Source: Halomonas halodenitrificans DSM 735
GTDB taxonomy: Bacteria; Pseudomonadota; Gammaproteobacteria; Pseudomonadales; Halomonadaceae
DNA: 64,000 nucleotides
NCBI RefSeq assembly: GCF_000620045.1
Contig: NZ_JHVH01000002.1
Location: forward strand, 307,016 to 371,015
Reading direction: 5' to 3'
The notes below the pieces were generated by a model that saw only the letters and a program-made list of their open reading frames with translations, did not search any database and was not told the origin of the DNA. Below are positions 48,094 through 56,010 of this stretch, one piece after another; positions within the stretch are counted from its first letter, which is position 1, and each line of letters starts with the position of its first letter. The position numbers were made by a program, and so were the translations under genes.

Positions 48094-49077
48094 TTACAGC
48101 TTCAGGTCGTCGGGAATCTCGTAGCCATTCTCCTCGTACCAGCGGACCGCGCCCGGATGGAAGGGCAGCACGGTGTTGTACTGGACATTCTCCGGCACGC
48201 TGGTAGCGGCACTGCGGTGGATGTCCATCATCTTGTCGTTGTTCTCCAGGCTCAGCTTGGTGATCTCGTAGACCAGGTCTTCGGGCAGGTCACAGCCGGC
48301 GATGGTGAAGTTCCACATGGAAACGGCGCGAGCATCCTCTTCCAGGGTCTGGTAGGTGCTGGCCGGGATCATGAAGGGCGATACCGGGAACGCCTCGAGC
48401 ACCTGGGCCTGCTCCTCTTCGGTAAACTCGACGATATTGATGTCGGTCTGCACCTCGAGCTGGCTGACGGCGGGGATCGGGATGCCGGCGGCGAAGGCGA
48501 TGACGTCGATCAGGCCATCCTGGAGCTGGCCGCCCAGGTCGTTCCAGCCGCCGTTGCGGCGGTCGAAGTCGACGCCGAGCTCTTCGAGGATAGCCGGGAA
48601 GTAGGTGTCGGAGGTGGAGGCCGCCGGGCCGAAGCCGATGCTGGCGCCATCCGGAATGTCGGCGATCGACTCGATGCCGCTATCGCTCAGGGTGGTGACG
48701 GAGAATGGCGTCTCGTACATCGGGAAGAGGGCGCAGACATTATCCATGGGCACGCCGGGCGCGAGAGGGCTCTCGCCGGCCAGCGCCTCGGCGGCCGGGC
48801 CCATGGTGGTCAGGCCCAGGGCGATATCACCGGTGTGTACCAGGGCGAGGTTCTGATTCGGACCACCGGTGACCTCGCCACCCCCGGAGAGGCCCAGCTC
48901 GTCGGCAATCAGGTTGGCCCAGCCGGAACCGTAGACGAAGTAGGTGCCGCCCTGGCTGGCGGTGCCCACGGTGAAGTTGTCGGGCCAGTCGCTGCGATCC
49001 TGGGCGGCGGCCGAGGCGGCAACCAGCAGAGTGCCGGCGACGGTGCCGGCGAGCAGCTTGGTGGAGAGAAGGCGCAT
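48094..49077 (-). CDS. TAXI family TRAP solute-binding protein
   Basis: This 327-residue periplasmic protein has a signal peptide (MRLLSTKLLAGTVAGTLLVAA, cut near ASAAAQ), then FTVGTASQGGTYFVYGSGWA, the TAXI N-terminal motif (G-T-x-x-x-G-x-Y). The segment GEVTGGPNQNLALVHTGDIALG follows the family T-x-G-x-x-x-N-x-x-L pattern. The ATG at 49077 has GGAG seven bases upstream. It is the first gene of the pair with the fused permease, 88 bases before it. Confidence 0.92.
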   Translation of the reverse strand: MRLLSTKLLAGTVAGTLLVAASAAAQDRSDWPDNFTVGTASQGGTYFVYGSGWANLIADELGLSGGGEVTGGPNQNLALVHTGDIALGLTTMGPAAEALAGESPLAPGVPMDNVCALFPMYETPFSVTTLSDSGIESIADIPDGASIGFGPAASTSDTYFPAILEELGVDFDRRNGGWNDLGGQLQDGLIDVIAFAAGIPIPAVSQLEVQTDINIVEFTEEEQAQVLEAFPVSPFMIPASTYQTLEEDARAVSMWNFTIAGCDLPEDLVYEITKLSLENNDKMMDIHRSAATSVPENVQYNTVLPFHPGAVRWYEENGYEIPDDLKL

Positions 49078-49255
49078 GGTAGGGCTCCATGATTCGGTAT
49101 TTAGCGGTGAGCGACTGGGCGCCAAGCACCCAGGAAGCGGCCTGTTATTCTGGCAGCTTCTGGCGAGTCTGTGGTTGCCATCTGCAGTGTCAAATTCAAC
49201 GTATAGCGCTCGACCCATGCCGGGGCAAGGGTCAAGCTGCGTGATACGAGAAGAA

Positions 49256-49269
49256 TTGACTTATATCAA
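49256..49269. promoter_or_regulatory. Candidate FNR/Anr box upstream of the TAXI-TRAP genes
   Basis: TTGACTTATATCAA matches the FNR/Anr consensus TTGAT-N4-ATCAA at nine of ten positions. It lies about 185 bases before the TAXI gene start. I do not see a well placed -10 element, so its use is uncertain. Confidence 0.35.
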
Positions 49270-49328
49270 CCGTAAAATACTGATGGACGCCTGTCGTGTT
49301 ATCGAGCCGACCGCGGTTAGAGGGTTGG

Positions 49329-49574
49329 CTACCGCTTGGGATCGATGATCTTCACCGTCTGGAAATCCTCGGTGGCCGCTTCCTCCTGACGGCTGTGGCT
49401 GACGCGGGTGGCAAGCTCGGGGGAGGCCTGCTCTTCGATGGGAAGCTGCTCGAAGAAGTCGCAGCTGACGCATTCACGGTAGCGGATGCCGTTCTGTTCC
49501 CAGCTGCGGATGCGGTCCATCTCGGCGCAGCGCGGGCAGATGGCACCGGCGATAAAGCGTTTCTGGGTGGCCAT
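49329..49574 (-). CDS. yheV: YheV family putative zinc ribbon protein
   Basis: This 81-residue protein begins MATQKRFIAGAICPRCAEMD and has a second Cys pair in YRECVSCDFFEQL, making a four-Cys zinc ribbon (CPRC and CVSC). The family is small and its function unknown; the gene commonly follows prlC, as here. The region upstream carries a partial copy of its 5' end. Confidence 0.9.
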   Translation of the reverse strand: MATQKRFIAGAICPRCAEMDRIRSWEQNGIRYRECVSCDFFEQLPIEEQASPELATRVSHSRQEEAATEDFQTVKIIDPKR

Positions 49575-49589
49575 AATGGGCTCCTGTTG

Positions 49590-49694
49590 TTACCGGTACT
49601 GAAAGGCGGAGATCCCGTCGCGGATACGATGCTCGTTCACATCGGCGCAGAGCGGGCAGATGGCGCCGGCGATAAAGCGTTTCTGGGTGGCCAT
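49590..49694 (-). pseudogene. Partial duplicate of yheV, 34-codon open frame
   Basis: A short frame from ATG 49694 to TAA at 49590 encodes MATQKRFIAGAICPLCADVN and 14 more residues. The first 14 residues match those of yheV exactly, and 16 of the first 17 match, then the sequences diverge. Only one Cys pair is kept, so it cannot form the ribbon. The first 50 or so bases of the coding part are nearly identical to yheV, as is the upstream ACTCCTG/GCTCCTG ribosome-site region. This looks like a tandem duplication followed by decay, or a leader peptide. Confidence 0.7.
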
Positions 49695-49709
49695 GGGAGA
49701 CTCCTGTGA

Positions 49710-49732
49710 GCCTCGGCCCCCAGGGCCGAGGC
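49710..49732. terminator. Intercistronic hairpin after prlC
   Basis: A 10-bp stem (49710-49719 with 49723-49732) with a tight three-base loop lies just past the prlC stop. There is no U-run, so attenuation is only possible. Confidence 0.45.
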
Positions 49733-49747
49733 GGATATGGCGAATGA

Positions 49748-51796
49748 TCAGCCGGCGGTGATGCCGCTGTGACGCAGTAGCGGCTCAACGCTGGGCGCGC
49801 GGCCGCGGAAGGCCTGGAACAGTTCGGCGGCGTCGCGGGCGCCGCCCGGCTCGAGGATCTCGGTGCGGAAGCGATGGCCGGTCTCGGGGTCGAAGATACC
49901 CGCTTCCTCGAAGGCGCTCCAGGCGTCCGCGGAGAGGACTTCGGCCCACTTGTAACTGTAATAGCCCGCCGCATAGCCACCGGCGAAGATATGCCCGAAA
50001 CCGTTCTGGAAGCGGTTGAAGGCGGTGCGGGGCACCACCGAGACATCCTCGCGTACCGCATCGAGCAGCGCCTGGATCTCGGCCGCGGAAGGGGCCTCGA
50101 GCTCATGATGCAGGCGCAGGTCGAACAGCGAGAATTCCAGCTGGCGCACCATGCCCATGGCGGACTGGAAGTTTCTGGCCGCCTGGAGCTTCTCGAGTAG
50201 CTCGTCGGGCAGTGGCTCACCGCTGTCGACATGACCGGCGATCAGGTCGAGTCCCTCACGCTCCCAGCAGTAGTTCTCCATGAACTGGCTGGGCAGCTCT
50301 ACCGCGTCCCAGGCCACGCCGTTGATGCCGGAGATGTCGGCGATGGTCTGCCGGGTCAGCATATGATGCAGGCCGTGACCGAACTCGTGGAACAGGGTGG
50401 TTACTTCGTCGTGGGTCAGCAGTGCCGGGCGCTCTCCCACCGGACGGGTAAAGTTGCAGGTCAGGTAGGCCACCGGGAGTTGCAGGGTATCCCCTTCGTG
50501 GCGACGCACCCGGCATTCATCCATCCAGGCGCCGCCGCGCTTGCCTTCACGTGCATAGAGGTCCAGATAGAAGCCGGCGATGGGCTCGCCATTTTCGAGG
50601 ATGCGAAAGAAGCGGACGTCGGGATGATAGCGCGGCGCCTGCTCATCTTCGCGGAAGGTAACGCCGAACAGGCGCTCGACGACCCGGAACAGGCCCTCGA
50701 CCACCCGCGGGGCGGGAAAGTAGGGGCGCAGCTGCTCTTCGTTGATGGCGTGGCGGGCTTCGCGCAGCTTCTCGCTGACGTAGCCGATGTCCCAGGGCTC
50801 GAGGTCGGTCATGCCCAGTGTCTCGTCGGCGAAGGCTGCGAGTTCGGCGAACTCCTGGCGGGCCTGGGGGACCGCGCGTGCTGCCAGGTCTTCGAGGAAG
50901 CCCAGCGCGTCGGCCGGCGAATCGGCCATCTTGGTTTCCAGCGAGTAGTCGGCGTAGGTGGCAAAGCCCAGCAGCCGGGCCAGCTCATGACGCAGGGCGA
51001 GTATTTCCTCCATCAACGGGGCGTTGTCATACTGGCCGGCGTAAGGCCCCTGGTCCGAGGCGCGAGTCACGAAGGCGGTGTAGACCTCGCGGCGCAGCTC
51101 GCGGTCGTCGGCGTAGGTCACCACCGGAAAGAAGCTGGGAAAATCCAGGGTAATGCGGTAACCGGCCTCCCCCTTGGCCTCGGCGTTGGCCCGCAGGGTG
51201 GCCAGGGCACTCTCCGGCAGGCCGGTCAGGCGCGTCTCGTCGCCGAGGCTCAGGTGCCAGGCCTGGGTGGCGTCCAGCAGCTGATTGGAGAAGGTGTTGG
51301 AAAGCTCGGAGAGGCGCGCCTTGATCTCGCCGTAGCGGTGCTTCTTCTCGGCGGGCAGGTCGACGCCGGCGAGGCGGAAGTCACGCAGGGTATTGTCGAC
51401 GGTGCGCCGCTGGGCGGCATCGAGCGATTCCCAGGCGCTGCCTTCCTTGAGGGCCAGCCAGGCGCGGAACAGACCCTCGTGCTGACTTTGCCAGGTGCTG
51501 TAGTCGGAAAGCTTGCCCAGGCAGGCCTGGTAAGCCTCGCGCAGCGCCGGGTTGTTCATGGTGCCGTTGAGGTGAGAAACCGGCGACCAGGCGCGCGACA
51601 GGCGGTCATTCAAGGCTTCCAGGGGGGCGGCCAGGCTCTGCCAACTGGGTGACTCCCGCTCGGCCTGCTCGACGAGGGTCTCGATGGCGTGACGATTCTC
51701 GGTGAGCAGCTCGTCGATGGCCGGCACCGCGTGTTCGGGGCGGATGACCTCGAAGGGGGGAAGCTCATGGGTTTCGAGCAGGGGGTTGCGGGACAT
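49748..51796 (-). CDS. prlC: Oligopeptidase A (M3 family)
   Basis: This 682-residue zinc metallopeptidase degrades short peptides in the cytoplasm, including signal-peptide fragments. It shows the metal motif LFHEFGHGLHHML, the downstream Glu in GVAWDAVELPSQFMENY, and GGYAAGYYSYKWAEVLSAD in the C-terminal part. Length and the start MSRNPLLETHELPPFEVI are typical of PrlC. It is followed by yheV, as in enterobacteria. Confidence 0.96.
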   Translation of the reverse strand: MSRNPLLETHELPPFEVIRPEHAVPAIDELLTENRHAIETLVEQAERESPSWQSLAAPLEALNDRLSRAWSPVSHLNGTMNNPALREAYQACLGKLSDYSTWQSQHEGLFRAWLALKEGSAWESLDAAQRRTVDNTLRDFRLAGVDLPAEKKHRYGEIKARLSELSNTFSNQLLDATQAWHLSLGDETRLTGLPESALATLRANAEAKGEAGYRITLDFPSFFPVVTYADDRELRREVYTAFVTRASDQGPYAGQYDNAPLMEEILALRHELARLLGFATYADYSLETKMADSPADALGFLEDLAARAVPQARQEFAELAAFADETLGMTDLEPWDIGYVSEKLREARHAINEEQLRPYFPAPRVVEGLFRVVERLFGVTFREDEQAPRYHPDVRFFRILENGEPIAGFYLDLYAREGKRGGAWMDECRVRRHEGDTLQLPVAYLTCNFTRPVGERPALLTHDEVTTLFHEFGHGLHHMLTRQTIADISGINGVAWDAVELPSQFMENYCWEREGLDLIAGHVDSGEPLPDELLEKLQAARNFQSAMGMVRQLEFSLFDLRLHHELEAPSAAEIQALLDAVREDVSVVPRTAFNRFQNGFGHIFAGGYAAGYYSYKWAEVLSADAWSAFEEAGIFDPETGHRFRTEILEPGGARDAAELFQAFRGRAPSVEPLLRHSGITAG

Positions 51797-51952
51797 GCAT
51801 ACCTCGAGAAGAAAATGGGGTCGCTCTCTAAGATGCGGGCGGAGGCGGCGGGTTTCAATGTGGTCCAGGGTTTGCCGTCGTGGGCCGGGCTGCTAGGCTT
51901 GCTGGCTTTCAAGCGTGCGGGCGGCGCACGCCGTGTTTCGGGAGAATCAATC

Positions 51953-53293
51953 ATGAGTGAGACGCTGGAGCGCTGGAGCACGCGGCGCGCCTTTATTCTG
52001 GCGGTTACCGGGGCGGCGGTGGGGCTGGGCAATATCTGGCGTTTCCCCTATATCACCGGCGAGAACGGCGGCGCGGTGTTTCTGGTGCTTTATGTCGCCT
52101 TCGTGCTGCTGTTGGGCTTGCCGGTCATGATGGCCGAGATCATGGTGGGGCGTGCCGGGCGGCGTAGCCCGGTGGCCTCGCTTGGGCACCTGGCCGTGGC
52201 GGCAGGCGCCAGCCGTCATTGGCGGCTCCTGGGGCTGTTCGGTGCCTTCACCGTGTTCTGCATACTCTCCTTCTATTCGGTGGTATCCGGCTGGTCCATC
52301 GAGTTCCTGGTGGCGTCCATCAACGGTGATTTCCGTGGCGTCACACCCGCCGAGATCGGTGCCGGCTTCGATGCCTTCCTGGCCGACCCGGGGCGCATGA
52401 TCTTCAATCACACCCTGTTTTTGCTGATGACCATATCGGTTGTGGCCGTCGGGGTGGCCAAGGGGCTCGAGCGCCTTAACAATGTGCTGATGCCGCTGCT
52501 CTACCTGCTGCTGGTGATGCTGGCGGGCTATGCCGCCACCACCAGCGGCTTCGGTACCGCGCTTGCGTGGCTGTTCAAGCCCGACTTTTCGGCGGTGACC
52601 CCGCTGGTGGTGATGCACGCCATGGGGCATGCCTTCTTTACCCTGGCGGTGGGGGCCTGTGCCCTGATGGCCTACGGCGCCTACATGCCGGAGCAGCAGA
52701 GCCTGCCGCGTGCCGTCGGGGCGGTGGCGATACTCGATGTCGCCGTGGCCTTGCTGGCCGGCATCGCGATCTTCTCGGTGGTGTTCTCCCAGGGCATGGA
52801 CCCCAGCGAAGGCCCCGGGCTGATGTTCGTCACGCTGCCCATCGCCTTCGCCGAGCTGCCCGGGGGCGCCCTCTGGTTGAGCATGTTCTTCCTGCTGCTG
52901 CTGTTGGCGACCTGGACATCCTCGATCAACCTGGCCGAGCCCATGGTCTCTACCCTGCAGGGGCTGGGGCTGCCGCGTGCCATCGCCGCTGCCCTGGTGG
53001 GCCTGGCCGTGTGGCTGTTGGGGCTATTGACGGTGTTCTCGTTCTCGAGCCTCGCCGAGTGGCGACCGCTGTTTGGCATGAACGGCTTCGAGCTGGTCAG
53101 CACCATTCCGCCGGAGGTCTTCTTGCCGCTGGGCGGGATGTTGATTGCCATCTTCGCCGCCTGGGTGTTGCCGGAGGCCATGGCGCGACGCGCCCTGGGC
53201 GTGAACAATGGCGGCTTCGCGCTGTGGCGAGCGGTGACCCGCTGGATTGCCATTCCGCTGACGCTGGTAGTATTGGTGGCCGGGCTGATCTGA
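51953..53293 (+). CDS. Sodium-dependent transporter of the NSS family (second copy)
   Basis: This 446-residue symporter begins MSETLERWSTRRAFILAVTG, then AVGLGNIWRFPYITGENGG, the NSS TM1 motif. It has about 11 spans and lacks one C-terminal span compared with the larger family members. GGAGAA precedes the ATG at 51953 about eight bases upstream, so the longer upstream frame is not used. It is divergent from prlC. The gamma-carbonic-anhydrase-like gene begins 32 bases later on the same strand and may share its transcript. It is clearly related to the product of 5822-7267. Confidence 0.88.
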   Translation: MSETLERWSTRRAFILAVTGAAVGLGNIWRFPYITGENGGAVFLVLYVAFVLLLGLPVMMAEIMVGRAGRRSPVASLGHLAVAAGASRHWRLLGLFGAFTVFCILSFYSVVSGWSIEFLVASINGDFRGVTPAEIGAGFDAFLADPGRMIFNHTLFLLMTISVVAVGVAKGLERLNNVLMPLLYLLLVMLAGYAATTSGFGTALAWLFKPDFSAVTPLVVMHAMGHAFFTLAVGACALMAYGAYMPEQQSLPRAVGAVAILDVAVALLAGIAIFSVVFSQGMDPSEGPGLMFVTLPIAFAELPGGALWLSMFFLLLLLATWTSSINLAEPMVSTLQGLGLPRAIAAALVGLAVWLLGLLTVFSFSSLAEWRPLFGMNGFELVSTIPPEVFLPLGGMLIAIFAAWVLPEAMARRALGVNNGGFALWRAVTRWIAIPLTLVVLVAGLI

Positions 53294-53325
53294 GCGCCGA
53301 CCCGATCGACGACGAGGAGATGACG

Positions 53326-53901
53326 ATGAGCAATGCAATGACCATTCGTTCCTGGAAAGGCCAGAGTCCCAGCCTGGGGGAGCGTGTCTATATTGATCCG
53401 GCAAGCCTCGTGTTGGGCGATGTCGTGCTGGGTGATGATTGCTCGGTATGGCCCATGGCGGTGATCCGTGGCGACATGCATCGCATTCGGATCGGTGCAC
53501 GCACCAGTGTGCAGGACGGCAGTGTGCTGCATATCACCCACGCCAGCGACTTCAATCCGGGCGGTTTTCCGCTGACCATCGGCGAAGATGTGACCATCGG
53601 CCACAAGGCGATTCTTCACGGGGCTACGCTGGGCAGCCGTATCCTGGTCGGCATGGGGGCCATCGTCATGGATGGTGCCGTGGTAGAGGACGAGGTCATC
53701 ATTGCAGCGGGGGCCGTTGTGACCCCTGGCAAGCGACTCGAGAGCGGGCATGTCTACGCCGGCAATCCGGCCAAGGCGCTGCGACCGCTGAAGGAGAAGG
53801 AGCGTGAGTTCTTTCCCTACACGGCCGGCAACTATGTAAGTCTCAAGGACGAGTACCTGGTCAGCCTCAAGGACGACTATCTGGCGTCGACCGAGGAATA
53901 A
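53326..53901 (+). CDS. Gamma carbonic anhydrase family protein (YrdA-like)
   Basis: This 191-residue left-handed beta-helix protein shows WPMAVIRGDMHRIRIGART, QDGSVLHITHA, and TIGHKAILHGATLGSRILVG, with His residues in the last two segments corresponding to the zinc ligands of the family. YAGNPAKALRPL follows. Many members lack CO2-hydrating activity. The ATG at 53326 is favoured because GAGGAG lies six bases upstream, whereas the ATG at 53320 abuts it. The C terminus carries an imperfect tandem repeat (SLKDEYLV, SLKDDYLA). Confidence 0.9.
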   Translation: MSNAMTIRSWKGQSPSLGERVYIDPASLVLGDVVLGDDCSVWPMAVIRGDMHRIRIGARTSVQDGSVLHITHASDFNPGGFPLTIGEDVTIGHKAILHGATLGSRILVGMGAIVMDGAVVEDEVIIAAGAVVTPGKRLESGHVYAGNPAKALRPLKEKEREFFPYTAGNYVSLKDEYLVSLKDDYLASTEE

Positions 53902-53913
53902 TTTACTAACATA

Positions 53914-53943
53914 TTGTTTTTCCATGCTCGAGCGGGGGATAAT
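53914..53943 (+). promoter_or_regulatory. Candidate sigma-70 promoter of ydjM
   Basis: TTGTTT at 53914-53919 and GATAAT at 53938-53943 are 18 bases apart. A LexA-like box starts at the next base, so repression would overlap the start site. Confidence 0.5.
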
Positions 53944-53959
53944 CTGTTGATTTATCCAG
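53944..53959. promoter_or_regulatory. Candidate LexA box of ydjM
   Basis: CTGTTGATTTATCCAG has the CTG-N10-CAG form of SOS boxes with an AT-rich centre, and differs from CTGT-N8-ACAG at one base. It directly follows the predicted -10 element of ydjM, which is SOS-controlled in E. coli. Confidence 0.5.
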
Positions 53960-53980
53960 CTTGCCGAGGGCCGCTCCAGC

Positions 53981-54652
53981 ATGGCCAATTTCCGCACCCA
54001 CCTTGGCGTGGCCGCCGTCGGCGGCGCCGTGGTTGCCCACGGTGGCTGGCAGGCGGGGCTGTGGGAGGCCTGGCAGGCGTTGCCCATGCTGGCGTTAGTG
54101 ACGCTTGGCGGCATCCTGCCCGACATCGACGCCGACAGATCCCGGGCGATACGCCTGGTGTTCAACCTGCTGGCGGTACTCTCGGTCGTGGTTGGCGCCC
54201 TGATGTTCCAGGGGCGTCTCTCCAAGCCAGGGCTGCTGATGGTCTGCGGTGCCTTCTATCTGGGAGTGCGCCACCTGGCCGGCGCACTGTTCGCTCGCCT
54301 CACCGTACACCGTGGTATCTGGCACTCGCTGTTGGCGGCGCTCTTCTGCGGCCTGGCGACCACGGCGATCAGCTATCGGTTACTGGCCCAGCCCGATACC
54401 CTGGCATGGAGCCATGGCTTGGCACTGGCGCTGGGTTTCATGCTTCACTTGCTGCTCGATGAGCTCTACAGCGTTGACCTCACCGGAGCGCGCATCAAGC
54501 GCTCCTTTGGCACCGCGTTCAAACCGCTGGACTGGCGCTCGCCCGGTAACTCCCTGGTGATGCTTGCCATCGGTGCCAATCTGCTGCCCTGGTTGCCGGC
54601 GTGGAGCGTGCTGGTCGGCCTGTTCGATCAGGGGGCGTCGCTGTGGCGATAA
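53981..54652 (+). CDS. ydjM: YdjM-type inner membrane protein (putative metal-dependent hydrolase, DUF457)
   Basis: This 223-residue protein has about five or six hydrophobic segments and begins MANFRTHLGVAAVGGAVVAH. Polar residues near the membrane, in ILPDIDADRSRAIR, HRGIWHSLLAAL and LHLLLDELYS, form the Asp/His pattern of the YdjM family. Function is not established; E. coli ydjM is LexA-controlled, and a LexA-like box is present here. Its last 25 bases overlap the end of dctD, which converges with it. Confidence 0.86.
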   Translation: MANFRTHLGVAAVGGAVVAHGGWQAGLWEAWQALPMLALVTLGGILPDIDADRSRAIRLVFNLLAVLSVVVGALMFQGRLSKPGLLMVCGAFYLGVRHLAGALFARLTVHRGIWHSLLAALFCGLATTAISYRLLAQPDTLAWSHGLALALGFMLHLLLDELYSVDLTGARIKRSFGTAFKPLDWRSPGNSLVMLAIGANLLPWLPAWSVLVGLFDQGASLWR

Positions 54653-56010
54653 TCTTCGGCGCGCAGGTCATACTTCCTGAGCTTGTCGTAGAGCGTCTTG
54701 CGCGGCAGGCCGAGCCGCTCGCTGATCTCACTGACCCGGCCGTGGTGGCGGGCGAGTGCCTGGTCGAGCAGGCTCTTCTCGAACAGCTCCACCTGCTGGG
54801 GTAGCGGGAGTTCGCCTGCCCCGCTTTCGGCGCCGGCCAGAAGGGCCTCCAGGCGGTAGTCGAAGGCGGCTCCCAGCAGCACATAGCGCTCGGCGAGGTT
54901 ACGCAGCTCGCGCACGTTGCCCGGCCAGTCATGGGCGAGCAGCGCGGCGATGCCGGTGGCATCCAGAGACGGTGCTTCCAGGCCGCTGCGATTGGCGGCC
55001 ACTACCGCGAAGTGCTGGAACAGCAGTGGGATGTCTTCGCGCCGCTCGCGTAGCGGTGGGATCGGCAGGGTGACCACATCGAGGCGATAGTAGAGGTCCT
55101 CGCGGAACACTCCGGCCTCGGCGGCGGCCTTGAGGTCGACCTTGGTGGCGGCGATCACGCGGATATCCAGCGGCACTGGCACGTTGGCGCCCAGGCGCTC
55201 GACGCTGCGCTCCTGCAGCACCCGCAGCAGCTTGACCTGAAGGGCCAACGGCATCGACTCGATCTCATCGAGGAACACCGTGCCGCCGTTGGCGTGCTCG
55301 AACTTGCCGATACGCCGCTCCACGGCGCCGGTGAAGGAGCCCTTCTCGTGGCCGAACAATTCCGACTCGATGATGCTCTCCGGTATCGCGCCGCAGTTGA
55401 TGGCCACGAAGGGATGGCCGGCCCGGGGGCTGCGCTCATGGATGGCGCGGGCCACCAGGTCCTTGCCGGCACCGGTCTCGCCGAACAGCAGCACGTCCGT
55501 CTCCACCTGACTAATGCGCTGAACCATGCTTGCCAGGCGCTGGATGGCCGGGGTGCGCCCCACCAATCGAGGACCGGGGGCCGCCTGCTGGGCTTCGAGT
55601 TCGGCACGCAGCCGACGGTTCTCGAGGCTCAGGCGACGCTTCTCCACACCGCGGCGTACCACCTCCACCAGTCGCTCGGCGGCGAAGGGCTTCTCCAGGA
55701 AGTCCCAGGCGCCCTCGCGCATGGCTTCCACGGCGGTGGAAATGTCGCCATGTCCGGTGATCAGGATCACCGGCAGGTCCGGGTCGCGCCGGCGCACCTC
55801 GCGCAGCAGCGCCATGCCATCCATGCCGGGCATGCGGATATCGCTGACGATGACGCCGGGGAAGTCGCTCTCGAGGGCGTCCAGGGTGGCCTCGGCGCCG
55901 GCGTAGGGCGCCGGCGCATAGCCGGCCAGCTCCAGGGTCTGGCTGGCGCTGATACGCAGGTGAGGCTCGTCATCGACGACCATCACCGGAATGTCGACCG
56001 CTTCATGCAT
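54628..56010 (-). CDS. dctD: Sigma-54 response regulator, DctD-like
   Basis: This regulator of 460 residues has a receiver domain (Asp57 in [14 protein letters not shown]), an AAA+ domain with Walker A GETGAGKD, then [39 protein letters not shown], and a Fis-type helix-turn-helix ([19 protein letters not shown]). The [17 protein letters not shown] segment is characteristic of DctD. The sigma-54 contact loop reads GSFTGA instead of GAFTGA as in NtrC of this window. It should activate a dicarboxylate or other acid transporter promoter. Its ATG at 56010 overlaps the end of dctB by 8 bases. Confidence 0.9.
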   Translation of the reverse strand: MHEAVDIPVMVVDDEPHLRISASQTLELAGYAPAPYAGAEATLDALESDFPGVIVSDIRMPGMDGMALLREVRRRDPDLPVILITGHGDISTAVEAMREGAWDFLEKPFAAERLVEVVRRGVEKRRLSLENRRLRAELEAQQAAPGPRLVGRTPAIQRLASMVQRISQVETDVLLFGETGAGKDLVARAIHERSPRAGHPFVAINCGAIPESIIESELFGHEKGSFTGAVERRIGKFEHANGGTVFLDEIESMPLALQVKLLRVLQERSVERLGANVPVPLDIRVIAATKVDLKAAAEAGVFREDLYYRLDVVTLPIPPLRERREDIPLLFQHFAVVAANRSGLEAPSLDATGIAALLAHDWPGNVRELRNLAERYVLLGAAFDYRLEALLAGAESGAGELPLPQQVELFEKSLLDQALARHHGRVSEISERLGLPRKTLYDKLRKYDLRAEDYRHSDAP

